A stretch of 64,000 bases of DNA from Xiheibacterium sp038325765 (GTDB lineage: Bacteria > Myxococcota_A > Polyangia > Nannocystales > Nannocystaceae), in assembly GCA_038325765.1 (NCBI GenBank), contig JBBQJI010000035.1:1-64000 (forward strand). Reading direction: 5' to 3'. This document shows positions 53,389 through 62,016 of the stretch, piece by piece (position 1 is the first letter of the stretch; each line of letters starts with the position of its first letter). The notes below the pieces were generated by a model. The model saw only the letters and a program-made list of their open reading frames with translations, did no database searches and was not told where the DNA came from. The translations under genes and the position numbers were made by a program.

Positions 53389-54867
53389 GCGTCGACGCAA
53401 CACGAAGCGCACCGCCGCCGCGACGGCAGCGGGGCCCGGCATCGTGGACTCGACCGCCGATTCCACCGCGAAGCCGCCCCCGAAGGCTGCCCCGATCCGC
53501 GCCGTATCGAGCGACCGCAGGCCAACCGCCGCGGGCCCGACCAGCGCCTTGATCACCACGATACCGCCCGTGGCGACCAGCCGCGGGAGCGCCTCGGCAT
53601 ACGCCGCAAGGCCGGCGTCGTCGAGCAGGTGCGCGCAGCCGCGATCGAGCACGAGGTCGAAGGTGCCGTGCAGCCGCGATGCGGTGATGTCGTCGTGCAG
53701 CCACACCACGCGGGCCTGCGGCGCACGGGTGCGCGCGGCATCGATGGCGACGGCCGAGATCTCGGTGGCGACCACGCGGTGGCCTGTCGCCGCCGCCGCG
53801 GCCGCGTGCACCCCCAGACCGGCACCGATCTCGAGCACGTCGGCGCCCGGCGGCAGCGACTCGATCACCGCCATGAGATCGGCGTCGGGCACCGCGGTGG
53901 ACCAGGGCAATGAAGAGGGGTCGCGCCGCCACACGGCATCCCAATCGGCGCCATCGCTCGGGCGCGACCGCGGGTGCTCGCGCAGCATCGACTCGAGCAA
54001 CGCGAGCATCACCGCCGGTGGCGGCGCGCCCCCGATCATCGCGTGCCGCTGGTCGGGGGCATCGGCGAGCTCGATCGCCGCGGTCGGATGCGCGACGTGG
54101 TAGCCGTCGTCGACGAGCTGGGCGAGGTTGCGCCGCACGGCCGCAGCGTCGAGCATCGCCGGGTTCATCGACGGGGCGAGCATCACCGGTGCGTGCGTGC
54201 ACCCAGCGACCGCGGCCACGATCGAGCCGTAGTCACCGGCGGCGATGCGACCGATGGTCGTGGCCGACGCCGGCCACACGACGACGGCGTCGGGCCACTG
54301 CGCGAGGTGGAGATGCGGCACCACCGGCGCCGGCTCGCGGTCCGCGGCGGCGGGCCACATGTCCGTCACCACGGGCATGTGTGTGAGCGCCTCGATGCCC
54401 TCGGTGCGGACGAATCGCAGCGCCTCGCGGGTGGCCATCGCCCGCACCACGTAGCCCCGATCGAGTAGGGCCTGGACGAACGCCGGGGCGTGCATCGCAG
54501 CGACCGCACCGCAGATGCCGACGAGCACGCGGGCGCCGGGTCCGTGGTCCGCCACCATCGCCCCGCTGCCCGCGACGCGCTCGATCACCCCGGTGCCGAG
54601 CAGCAGCGCGAGCAGCTCGTCGACGACGGCCAGCCCGTCGAGCGGTGCGCCAGCGAGCTCACCGAGGTGGTGAACCAACGCTGCGCGCGAGCACGGTCGG
54701 CACAGGCGCTCGAGCACGGCGCGGGCGAGGGCCGCGGAGTCGCCGTGCAAGACGTGCCCACCGGCCGGACCGCCGAGCACCACCAGACGGTCGCGCACGT
54801 CGTAGATGCGCACCACCGCCGCCCGGCGCAGCAGGCCCTCCGCATCCACCACGTCACTCGATACCAC
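53386..54867 (-). CDS. Flavoprotein (HFCD)-methyltransferase fusion
   Basis: A 493-residue protein with three parts. Residues 1-100 are a helical, winged-helix-like domain (RIYDVRDRLVVLGGPAGGHVL, then LVHHLGELAG). Residues 100-285 form an HFCD flavoprotein: GICGAVAAMHAPAFVQALLDRGYVV, VVVWPASATTIGRIAAGDYGS and LAPSMNPAMLDAAAVRRNL, matching the PASANT and PxMNxxM motifs of Cys decarboxylases and of EpiD-type peptide decarboxylases. Residues 330-493 are a class I SAM methyltransferase (LEIGAGLGVHAAAA, LVLDRGCAHLL). This combination is unusual. CoaBC normally pairs the flavoprotein with a ligase instead, so a role other than CoA synthesis, for example peptide modification, is inferred. Start GTG 54867 or 54852. 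Confidence 0.8.
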   Translation of the reverse strand: MVSSDVVDAEGLLRRAAVVRIYDVRDRLVVLGGPAGGHVLHGDSAALARAVLERLCRPCSRAALVHHLGELAGAPLDGLAVVDELLALLLGTGVIERVAGSGAMVADHGPGARVLVGICGAVAAMHAPAFVQALLDRGYVVRAMATREALRFVRTEGIEALTHMPVVTDMWPAAADREPAPVVPHLHLAQWPDAVVVWPASATTIGRIAAGDYGSIVAAVAGCTHAPVMLAPSMNPAMLDAAAVRRNLAQLVDDGYHVAHPTAAIELADAPDQRHAMIGGAPPPAVMLALLESMLREHPRSRPSDGADWDAVWRRDPSSLPWSTAVPDADLMAVIESLPPGADVLEIGAGLGVHAAAAAATGHRVVATEISAVAIDAARTRAPQARVVWLHDDITASRLHGTFDLVLDRGCAHLLDDAGLAAYAEALPRLVATGGIVVIKALVGPAAVGLRSLDTARIGAAFGGGFAVESAVESTMPGPAAVAAAVRFVLRRR

Positions 54868-54969
54868 GGCGGCCTCGACGGTACCCGACGCCGCGGACTC
54901 CCGACGATGTGCCCGGCCCCGCAGCGACCTGTGCAGGCCTTGCGCGGGCCGCCCGCCGCGAACGCGAGA

Positions 54970-54975
54970 TACTAT
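54970..54975 (+). promoter_or_regulatory. Putative -10 element (TACTAT)
   Basis: TACTAT in GAGATACTATCC ends 10 bp before the ATG of the HemF-like gene. Confidence 0.4.
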
Positions 54976-54985
54976 CCCTGCCCAC

Positions 54986-56104
54986 ATGGTCGCAGCGCAC
55001 GACACGGAGATGGCGTCCGGCAGCGCGCCAGACACAGCGATGACACGTGCACAGGGCGCCGCGGCCGCGGCCGCACTGTCGCTCGTCCTTGGCTTGCAGC
55101 GGCGCATGGTCGACGCGATGGAGGCGGTGGCGCGCGCCGCCGGCGACGACACGCCGATGCGGGCGACGCACTGGCTGCGCGACGGCGGCCGCCACGGCGG
55201 CGGCGTGCGCTGGGGAGTCGGCGACACCCCGATCTTCGATCGCGCGTCGGTGAACGTGTCGCAGGTCCACTACGACGACGAGCCCAGCCGCCAGCTCGCG
55301 TCGGCGACCGCACTGTCGACGATCATCCACCCGGCCAACCCCCACGCGCCGTCGGTACACCTGCACGTGAGCTGGACGCAGTCACGCAGCGGCCGCCACT
55401 ACTGGCGCATGATGGCGGATCTCAACCCGTCGATCGCACAGAGCACCGATGCCGCCGCGTTCGAGGCCCGCCTCCGCGCTGTGGCCGGACCCCACTACGA
55501 CGACGCGGCGCAGCAGGGGGCGCGATACTTCTGGATCCCGGCGCTCGGCCGCCACCGCGGCGTCGCGCACTTCTATCTCGAGGCGTTCGACAGCGGCAAC
55601 TTCGACGACGACGCGGCGCTGGCCCGTGCGATCGGCGAGGCCACCATCGACGTCTACGCCGAGCTCGTGGCGGCGTCGCTGCGCGAGCATCCGTCGCCAA
55701 CGGAGGCCGATCGGGCGCGTCAGCTCGACTATCACACGCTGTATCTGTTCCAGGTCCTGACCCTCGATCGCGGCACGACGGCGGGCCTGCTCGTCCACGA
55801 TCAGAACGACGTCGGCATCCTCGGCTCGCTGCCGTCCCACGTCGATGGCGGGCTGCTGGCGTCGTGGGCACAGCGGTCGCCGGCGCCGCTCGATGCGCTG
55901 GTCACGGCGATCGTGGACACGCTGGGTGCGACCGGATCGGTGCCCGTCGATGCGCCGACCAAGGCGCGGCTCGCCGCCACGGTGCGGCGCTTCCACGCCC
56001 AGTTCCCCAGCGCGATGGATCTGCAGGCCGCCGGCAACGTCGCGGTGCCGACGGTCGCGAACCACCGCGAGGTGGCGCGCTCGCCCGGCAACGGGATCGA
56101 GTAG
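54986..56104 (+). CDS. HemF-like (coproporphyrinogen III oxidase family) protein
   Basis: A 372-residue protein of the oxygen-dependent HemF family. Homology is visible at VNVSQVHYDD, IHPANPHAPSVHLHVS (in HemF, HPRNPxxPTxHxN), YWRMMADLNPS (in HemF, WWFGGGxDLTP), and the region LYLFQVLTLDRGTTAGLL. The conserved His and Asp are present, but several Gly and Trp residues are changed. The first about 60 residues are a non-conserved extension. It may oxidise coproporphyrinogen III or act on a different substrate. It is divergent from the flavoprotein-methyltransferase fusion across 118 bp. Confidence 0.75.
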   Translation: MVAAHDTEMASGSAPDTAMTRAQGAAAAAALSLVLGLQRRMVDAMEAVARAAGDDTPMRATHWLRDGGRHGGGVRWGVGDTPIFDRASVNVSQVHYDDEPSRQLASATALSTIIHPANPHAPSVHLHVSWTQSRSGRHYWRMMADLNPSIAQSTDAAAFEARLRAVAGPHYDDAAQQGARYFWIPALGRHRGVAHFYLEAFDSGNFDDDAALARAIGEATIDVYAELVAASLREHPSPTEADRARQLDYHTLYLFQVLTLDRGTTAGLLVHDQNDVGILGSLPSHVDGGLLASWAQRSPAPLDALVTAIVDTLGATGSVPVDAPTKARLAATVRRFHAQFPSAMDLQAAGNVAVPTVANHREVARSPGNGIE

Positions 56105-56107
56105 TCC

Positions 56108-56167
56108 GCGGGGATCCACGCGCATCATCCCCGCCTTCATCCGTGTGGGACTGCGGGGATCCACGCG
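56108..56167. repeat. 15-bp direct repeat pair and hairpin after HemF-like gene
   Basis: GCGGGGATCCACGCG occurs at 56108 and again at 56153. The first copy also pairs with TCCCCGC at 56128-56134, forming a hairpin just after the stop codon that may act as a terminator. Confidence 0.6.
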
Positions 56168-56277
56168 TCCGACTCCCGCGGTGCTCGACGGCGATGTGCT
56201 CCATGCTCGCATGAGCTTTGCGTCTGGGCATGGCGCGGCGCGGAAGAAGCTGGCATCGAGGTGTCGAACCTTCGCCG

Positions 56278-57180
56278 ATGACCAACCACGTCCACTCGAT
56301 GCTCCGCGCCTGTCCGCTGCTGCTCGTCACCGTGGTTGCCTGTGGCGACACGTCACCGACGAACGGGAACGCCGCCGAGGGCGCCGAGGGCGGGATCCTG
56401 AGCGTCGGCGAGTCGGGCACCGACGCACCGACCACGACGCCACCGGGCGACGGCACCGCCTCCGACAGCGAAGGCAGCGCCGACGACACCCTGGGCGACG
56501 ACGGCCCGCGGTTCGACATCGCCGGCGCTCCGCTCAGCGACGCCGGCGCGGTCGAGGTCGACTGCGAGCCGCTGGTGGCGACGGTCCGCGACTTCCGCTC
56601 CGACCACCCGGACTTCGAGGCGTACTCGGGCTCGGGCGCCTACCAGGGGTTGGTGACGCAGCAGCTCGGCGTCGATCAGAAGCCGGCGCTCGATCCCAAC
56701 TATGGCGGCGCGCCGATGATCACGAGCGCCGACACGTTCGCCCAATGGTACGCGGACATCGACGGGGTCAACCAGGCGTTCTCCATCGAGCTGGCCCTCG
56801 CGCCGGATGACACCGGGCTGTTCGTCTACGACAACTCGGCGTTCTTCCCGATCGACGCTCAAGGCTTCGGCAACGAGGGCAACCCCCACAACTTCCACTT
56901 CACGACCGAGGTGCACACGGGCTTCACGTATGGTGGTGGCGAGGTCTTCACGTTCCGCGGCGACGACGATCTGTGGATGTACGTCGACGGTCAGCTCGCG
57001 TTGGACATCGGCGGCCTACACCCCGCCGTCGAGGACTCGATCGCGATGGACACGCTGGGCCTCACCGTCGGCGAGACCTACGCGATGGACATCTTCCACG
57101 CCGAGCGCCACACCAACCAGTCGAACTTCCGCATCGAGACCACGATCGAGTGCTTCATGACGCCGCCGCCGCCGGGCTGA
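56278..57180 (+). CDS. Fibro-slime domain lipoprotein
   Basis: A 300-residue lipoprotein with signal peptide and lipobox VTVVAC-G. After a Thr/Gly/Asp spacer comes a domain of the fibro-slime/PA14-like family: TVRDFRSDHPDFEAYSG, FTTEVHTGFTYGGGEVFTFRGDDDLWMYVDGQLALDIGG and MDIFHAERHTNQSNFRIETTI, where the DDDLW and AERHT words are diagnostic. This domain occurs in slime-mould prespore proteins and in bacterial surface proteins, probably binding sugars. Start 56278 is the Met next to the signal; GAGGTG lies 14 bp upstream. It is followed by the GGDEF gene on the other strand. Confidence 0.88.
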   Translation: MTNHVHSMLRACPLLLVTVVACGDTSPTNGNAAEGAEGGILSVGESGTDAPTTTPPGDGTASDSEGSADDTLGDDGPRFDIAGAPLSDAGAVEVDCEPLVATVRDFRSDHPDFEAYSGSGAYQGLVTQQLGVDQKPALDPNYGGAPMITSADTFAQWYADIDGVNQAFSIELALAPDDTGLFVYDNSAFFPIDAQGFGNEGNPHNFHFTTEVHTGFTYGGGEVFTFRGDDDLWMYVDGQLALDIGGLHPAVEDSIAMDTLGLTVGETYAMDIFHAERHTNQSNFRIETTIECFMTPPPPG

Positions 57181-57205
57181 CGCTCCCGGAGCCGCGCCGA
57201 GAACC

Positions 57206-58231
57206 TCAGCCCACCGCGGAGTGGGTCATCGCCGCGTCCCAGCAGCACACGCGATTGCGGCCCGCACGCTTGGCTGCGTACAGCGCCTGATCGGCCGCAC
57301 GCAGCAGTCGCTGGCCGTCGCCGTCGAGCTCGCCCATCAGATCGGTGGCCGTCACCCCGGCCGAGAGGGTCTGCGGCGGGCCCGGGACGATCTGGGCGCT
57401 GCCGCGCTCGAAGGTCCGGCGCACGCGCTCGGCGAGGTTCTGCGCACCCGCGGCCGTGGTGTCCGAGACCAACACCACGAATTCTTCGCCGCCGTATCGA
57501 CACACCAGATCCGAGGGCCGGACCGCGGATCGCAGAAGATCGGCGCTGAACTCGAGCAGGCGATCGCCGACGAGGTGCCCGTGCTCGTCGTTGACGCGCT
57601 TGAAGTTGTCGATGTCGAGCATCACCACGCCCAGGGCGCTGCCGTAGCGGCGGATGCGAGACAGCTCGACGGCGATGCGCTCGTCGAGGCAGCGGCGGTT
57701 GGCGAGGCCGGTCAACGGGTCGCGGAGCGCCGCCGCAGCGAGCTCGCGACTCTTGGCCTCGAGCGCCCACGTCAGGTGGCGGATCCGCAGCAGCGCACCG
57801 AGGCGGAGATGGAGCTCGAAGGGGCTCGGCGGCTTGGTCAGCACATCGTCGACGCCGACCGCGAGCGCCTGCTCCCGCGACGCGTCGTCCGACAGCGACG
57901 TCAGCATCAGGATCGGCACGTACGACGACGAACGCGCGCGCAACAGCTGGGTCAGCTTGAACCCGTCGACGGTGGGCATGAGCGCGTCGACGACGACCAG
58001 ATCGAACGGCTGCTCCTGGAACAGGCGCAGCGCCTCCGACCAACCGTCGGCGACGACCGGTGTCCAGCCCTCGGCGCGGATCATCGCGGCGACGGAATCA
58101 CGGGTGGTGGGCTCGTCGTCGATGACCAGGATCTGCGAGGTCGTGGCCCGCGGATCATCGGTGTACGCGTGCCATTGTCCCGTGCCTGCCAAAGCGGTTG
58201 CGATGATATCCGCGGGCCGCAGGTGCGGCAA
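57206..58231 (-). CDS. Response regulator diguanylate cyclase (GGDEF)
   Basis: A 341-residue protein. Receiver at residues about 33-150: LVIDDEPTTRDS, Asp in VVVDALMPTVDGF and Lys in DVLTKPPSPF. The GGDEF domain follows: DPLTGLANRR, VVMLDIDNFKRVNDEHGHLVGD, and the active site CRYGGEEFVVLV (GGEEF). An RxxD inhibition site (RPSD) lies five residues before GGEEF, so product feedback is expected. This is a PleD-like c-di-GMP synthase. The DNA reads PADIIATALAG from the first Met; the start could also lie later. Confidence 0.93.
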   Translation of the reverse strand: MPHLRPADIIATALAGTGQWHAYTDDPRATTSQILVIDDEPTTRDSVAAMIRAEGWTPVVADGWSEALRLFQEQPFDLVVVDALMPTVDGFKLTQLLRARSSSYVPILMLTSLSDDASREQALAVGVDDVLTKPPSPFELHLRLGALLRIRHLTWALEAKSRELAAAALRDPLTGLANRRCLDERIAVELSRIRRYGSALGVVMLDIDNFKRVNDEHGHLVGDRLLEFSADLLRSAVRPSDLVCRYGGEEFVVLVSDTTAAGAQNLAERVRRTFERGSAQIVPGPPQTLSAGVTATDLMGELDGDGQRLLRAADQALYAAKRAGRNRVCCWDAAMTHSAVG

Positions 58232-58300
58232 TCGGATCGAGAACCCGCCGGGTGCGACGCAGCCGCTGCACCGGCCCGTACGCCGGCGACGATCACCGGG

Positions 58301-59479
58301 TCACTGCAGCGGCCGTGGGCCGAGCGCACCGAATTCGTTGCTACCCCAGCACGTGGCATCGCCCCGCTTCCTGGCGGCGCAACCGTGGTGGGTGCCCATG
58401 CCGATCGACACCGCATCTTGCACCCCCCGCACGGCGACGGGCGCGACGCGGGCCGGACCCGACACGCCGAGCTGGCCGCTGTCGTTCGATCCCCAGCACA
58501 CCACGCGTCCGTTGGCCTGGCGCGCGCAGCCGTGGCTGCCGCCCAGGGCGAGCTCCTCGACTTGGACGAGCCCGGCCATCGCGACCGGCACATGCCGCTT
58601 GCGTTCGCCCTTCGCCCCTGCCCCGAGCTGACCGCCGGCGTTGTCGCCCCAGCACGCGATCTGGCCGCCGCGGCGCCGCGCACACGTGAAGTTGGTCCCC
58701 GACGAGACGTCGACCGCATCGACGAGCCCCGACACCTCGACCGGTCGCAGGCGGCTGCCGCTCTTGCCGTCGCCGAGCTGCCCCTCGGTGTTGCGGCCCC
58801 AGCACAGCACCTTGCCCCGCGCATCCGCGGCACAGACGTGGGCGGCGCCCGAGGCGATGGCCCGCGCACCGGCGACATCGGGAATCGTGCGCGGTGATGC
58901 GAACACGCGCTGCGCGTCGCTGCCGAGCTGGCCGTTCTCGGCGTTCCCCCAGCAGCGCACACTACCGTCGTCGATGCGGGCGCACGCATGATAGTCGCCG
59001 GCGGTGAGCTCCGCCGCGCCGCGCAGACCGAACACGGGCTGGGACCGCGGGGTGATGACGCCGGGCCGTCCACCCTTGCCGCCGCCGAGCTGACCGTCCT
59101 GATCGTTGCCCCAACACGCAACGGTGCCACCGCGGCGGCGCACGCACGAGAAGTCGAGACCGACCGCCACTTCGACCGCGTCGCCCACCCCGACGACCCG
59201 CACCGCGCGTGCGGTGTCCTCGCGCGTGCCGTCGCCGAGCTGACCGTAGGTGTTCTTGCCCCAACACAACACGCCGCCCGACTGCAGCACCGCGCACGTG
59301 TGCCAGCCTCGGGACGCGATGTCGACGATCGGATCGACGGCGACGGGCTTTGGGGTCGGCGTGACGGGCGGTTGCGTCACCGGTGGCTTCACCACCGGCC
59401 GCACCGGCGTCGTCGTCGGACACGCGGTCGAGAGCAGGACGCCGGCCATCGCAATCCATCGCGCGCGCAGTGAAGCCAT
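58301..59479 (-). CDS. RCC1-repeat lipoprotein
   Basis: A 392-residue exported protein with lipobox LLSTAC-P at about residue 19 and a Pro/Thr/Val linker. It then has seven RCC1-type repeats of about 50 residues, each with a GxxHxCA...G.V.CWG.N..GQLG pattern (for example WHTCAVLQSGGVLCWGKNTYGQLGDG). They form a beta-propeller. The cysteine pair in each repeat is typical of extracellular RCC1 proteins. Ligand unknown. A TATCAT hexamer lies 11 bp before the ATG. The divergent amine oxidase gene begins 84 bp away. Confidence 0.9.
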   Translation of the reverse strand: MASLRARWIAMAGVLLSTACPTTTPVRPVVKPPVTQPPVTPTPKPVAVDPIVDIASRGWHTCAVLQSGGVLCWGKNTYGQLGDGTREDTARAVRVVGVGDAVEVAVGLDFSCVRRRGGTVACWGNDQDGQLGGGKGGRPGVITPRSQPVFGLRGAAELTAGDYHACARIDDGSVRCWGNAENGQLGSDAQRVFASPRTIPDVAGARAIASGAAHVCAADARGKVLCWGRNTEGQLGDGKSGSRLRPVEVSGLVDAVDVSSGTNFTCARRRGGQIACWGDNAGGQLGAGAKGERKRHVPVAMAGLVQVEELALGGSHGCARQANGRVVCWGSNDSGQLGVSGPARVAPVAVRGVQDAVSIGMGTHHGCAARKRGDATCWGSNEFGALGPRPLQ

Positions 59480-59490
59480 CGGGGAGCGCG

Positions 59491-59496
59491 ATGATA
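59491..59496 (-). promoter_or_regulatory. Putative -10 element (TATCAT)
   Basis: TATCAT in GGCTATCATCGCG, 11 bp before the ATG of the RCC1 gene. Confidence 0.4.
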
Positions 59497-59562
59497 GCCG
59501 CATGTTCCCACCGGCGCGCGAATGGCTTCCACCGCCCGCTGCGGCCTGCTAAGCCCGGGGCG

Positions 59563-60702
59563 ATGACGGCGCGCAGCGTGGTGGTGATCGGCGGCGGAAC
59601 GATGGGCCTCGCAGCAGCGTGGGCCCTGGCCCGTGCGGGGGCGCGGGTGACGGTGCTCGAGCGCTTCTCGCACGTGCACGATCGCGGCAGTCACGGCGGC
59701 CTGACGCGCATCATTCGCCAGGCGTATCACGAGGGTGAGCACTACGTGCCGCTGGTGCAGCGCGCCGACCGGATGTGGGTCGAGCTCGGCGCTCGCACGG
59801 GCCGGCCGGTGCTCGAGCGCAGCGGTCTGCTCGAGTTCGGACCCGACGACGATGCCGAGTTCGGCGACGCGATCCGTGCGTGCGAACACCACGGCGTCGA
59901 ACACACGCGGTACGACGCGACGGAGCTCGCGGCGCGCTGGCCGTTCGTGGTGCCGCGGGGTTGGTCCGCCAACTACACGCCGTCGGGCGGCTACCTCCGC
60001 GTGCAGCCATGCCTCGATGCGCTGCGCGACGAGGCGATCGTGGCGGGCGCGATCGTCGAGTACGGCGTCACCGTGCGCGAGATCGACGTGCACACGCCCG
60101 CCGCAGTCCTCGGCGACGGCCGTCGCATCGGCGCCGACGCCATCGTCGTCACCGCGGGCGCGTGGCTGCCGGATCTGCTGCCCACCGTGTTGCCCGGCAG
60201 ACTCCATCGGCGCCGCCGGGTGCTCACGTGGTGGACGCCGGCGCACGCTCACACACACGCGCTGCGCAGCCTGCCGGTGTGGGCGGCCTTCGATCCCACG
60301 GGGTTCCTCTACGGCTTCCCCTACGGCACCGACGGCATCGTCGGGCTGAAGATCGCCTGCCATGTCACGCGCGGCGACGACGACGCGCCCGTCGATCCCG
60401 ACACCGTCGATCGCACGCTGCACGCGCGCGACGTCGCCGGGCTGCGCAGCTTCGTCGACGCCCGCTTCCCCATGGCCCGCGGACCCATCGCCGACCACCG
60501 CGTGTGCCTGTACACGACCACTCCCACGTCGGACTTCGTCATCGATCGCCATCCCGAGTCGGCGCGGGTCGTGATCGCCGGCGGCTTCTCGGGCCACGGG
60601 TTCAAGTTCGCGCCGGCGGTAGGCGAGCTCGTCGCGGGACTGTGCCTCGACGACGGCGCGGAGCCACCGGGGCAGTTCGCCCTCACGCGGCATCGCGGAT
60701 GA
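59563..60702 (+). CDS. FAD-dependent amine oxidase (sarcosine/N-methyltryptophan oxidase type)
   Basis: A 379-residue flavoenzyme of the monomeric sarcosine oxidase family. The N-terminus has VVVIGGGTMGLAAAWALARAG and the FAD motif with Glu in TVLERF; RGSHGGLTRIIRQAYHEGEHYVPL is the family motif with the Arg pair near the flavin. The C-terminus has VCLYTTTPTSDFVIDRHP: the Cys is that used for covalent FAD attachment in MSOX, and GGFSGHGFKFAPAVGEL closes the domain. It oxidises an N-methyl amino acid, giving formaldehyde and H2O2; the exact substrate is not known. Confidence 0.92.
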   Translation: MTARSVVVIGGGTMGLAAAWALARAGARVTVLERFSHVHDRGSHGGLTRIIRQAYHEGEHYVPLVQRADRMWVELGARTGRPVLERSGLLEFGPDDDAEFGDAIRACEHHGVEHTRYDATELAARWPFVVPRGWSANYTPSGGYLRVQPCLDALRDEAIVAGAIVEYGVTVREIDVHTPAAVLGDGRRIGADAIVVTAGAWLPDLLPTVLPGRLHRRRRVLTWWTPAHAHTHALRSLPVWAAFDPTGFLYGFPYGTDGIVGLKIACHVTRGDDDAPVDPDTVDRTLHARDVAGLRSFVDARFPMARGPIADHRVCLYTTTPTSDFVIDRHPESARVVIAGGFSGHGFKFAPAVGELVAGLCLDDGAEPPGQFALTRHRG

Positions 60703-60748
60703 CGCGGCACCGCGGATGAAGCCTTCGCGGCGGCGCCGAGCGCCATGA

Positions 60749-60754
60749 TATCCT
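60749..60754 (+). promoter_or_regulatory. Putative -10 element (TATCCT)
   Basis: TATCCT in ATGATATCCTCGG ends 8 bp before the ATG at 60763. Confidence 0.35.
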
Positions 60755-60762
60755 CGGGTGCC

Positions 60763-61824
60763 ATGATCCGCACCGCGGCAGCGCTCGCGCTCGGGATCGT
60801 CACGCACGCGTCTGCGTGCGGCGAGGCGGCATACACGTGCGAGATGTCGTCGCAGTGCGTCGATGGGCCCATCGTCGGCGAGTGCCAGCCCGATGGCTTC
60901 TGCAGCTTCCCCGATGACCGCTGCGCCTCGGGGCAGCGCTACGGCCGGAGCAGCGGCACGGCCGCGGGCCAGTGCGTCATGCCGACCGACGCGGGCACGG
61001 CCGGAGCCAGCTCGGAGAGTGGCACCTCGCTCGGGTCCGGCACGCATGGCAGCAGCGGCCCGAGGAGGGACGCGAGTTCCGCACCCGACGACGACGGCAG
61101 CTCGGCCGGCGCCACCGCGACCACCACCCACTCGGCCGAGGACTCGACCACCGCCCAGCCGTTGCTGCCCGATCCGCTGCTGTGGTTCAGCTTCGACGAG
61201 CGCTTCGCGCTCGGCATCCCCAACCAGGGCATCCTGGGCGGCGCGGCAGACTGCACACCGCAGACGTGCCCTGCGCTCGTCCCAGGCGTCGTCGGCAACG
61301 CGGCGGCATTCGACGGCACCATCACCTGCGCGATCTATCCCTACGTCGAGGATCTCGCGCTGCCGGGCGGGCTCACGATCGCGGCGTGGATCCGCCGCGA
61401 CTCGATCACCGGTACCAACTTCGACGGCCTGTTCACCAAGCCCGTAGGCGCCCTGCCCTTCAACAGCTGGCGCCTCGCATCGTATGGCGGCGGCCGAGAT
61501 CCCGTGCTCGTCGAATTCCACGTGGGGGTCGAGGACGGTAGCGGCGGGAGTTTCCTCGTACCGCTGCTCGATGACACCTGGACCCACTTCGTGGGCACCT
61601 GGGACGGGAGCACCATGCGGCTGTGGCAAGACGGCGTGCTGCTCGACACCATCGAGAACAGCCTCTACGAGGTCGACGAGCAGCCGGTGTTCCTCGGCTG
61701 CGACGACGACCACCTGCCGAGCTTCCCGGTGCATTTCTACACCGGTCTGCTCGACGAGGTCCGGCTGTACGACCATGCGCTCGACGAGTCCGAGATCGCG
61801 CAGCTGTTCGCGCTGCGGGGCTGA
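60763..61824 (+). CDS. LamG-domain lipoprotein
   Basis: A 353-residue lipoprotein with signal and lipobox HASAC-G. A Cys-rich head (CEMSSQCVDGPIVGECQPDGFCSFPDDRC, typical of several myxobacterial secreted proteins) is followed by a Ser/Gly/Thr spacer. The C-terminal half is a concanavalin-like LamG domain: LPGGLTIAAWIRRDS, WTHFVGTWDGSTMRLWQDGVLLDT and YTGLLDEVRLYDHALDESEIAQLF. LamG domains bind glycans or proteins. The start at 60763 is set by the signal peptide; ATG 60745 is six codons earlier. The 192 bp after it up to 62016 show nothing else I can assign. Confidence 0.88.
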   Translation: MIRTAAALALGIVTHASACGEAAYTCEMSSQCVDGPIVGECQPDGFCSFPDDRCASGQRYGRSSGTAAGQCVMPTDAGTAGASSESGTSLGSGTHGSSGPRRDASSAPDDDGSSAGATATTTHSAEDSTTAQPLLPDPLLWFSFDERFALGIPNQGILGGAADCTPQTCPALVPGVVGNAAAFDGTITCAIYPYVEDLALPGGLTIAAWIRRDSITGTNFDGLFTKPVGALPFNSWRLASYGGGRDPVLVEFHVGVEDGSGGSFLVPLLDDTWTHFVGTWDGSTMRLWQDGVLLDTIENSLYEVDEQPVFLGCDDDHLPSFPVHFYTGLLDEVRLYDHALDESEIAQLFALRG

Positions 61825-62016
61825 CGTCGACATGTGCCGTGCCGGTCGCGGTGTCGCCCTCGCAGGTGCGGCGCGGCCGCGGTGCGAGCGTGTCCGGCCC
61901 CCTTCGTTCCGCGAGACGCACTCAAGGTCTCGCATCGAACGTCGATGACCCGAACTGACGCCGAAACGTGACGCCCATCCGGGACCGGCGGACCAACCCA
62001 GAACGAAGGACTGACG

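Noticed and set aside
57174..57212. GGGCTGA/TCAGCCC pair between convergent stops
   Set aside because: Arms coincide with the stop codons and the loop is 25 nt; too weak for a terminator.
58204..58213. GATGATATCC -10-like word
   Set aside because: Falls in the codons for D-I-I at the start of the GGDEF gene and no plus-strand gene follows.
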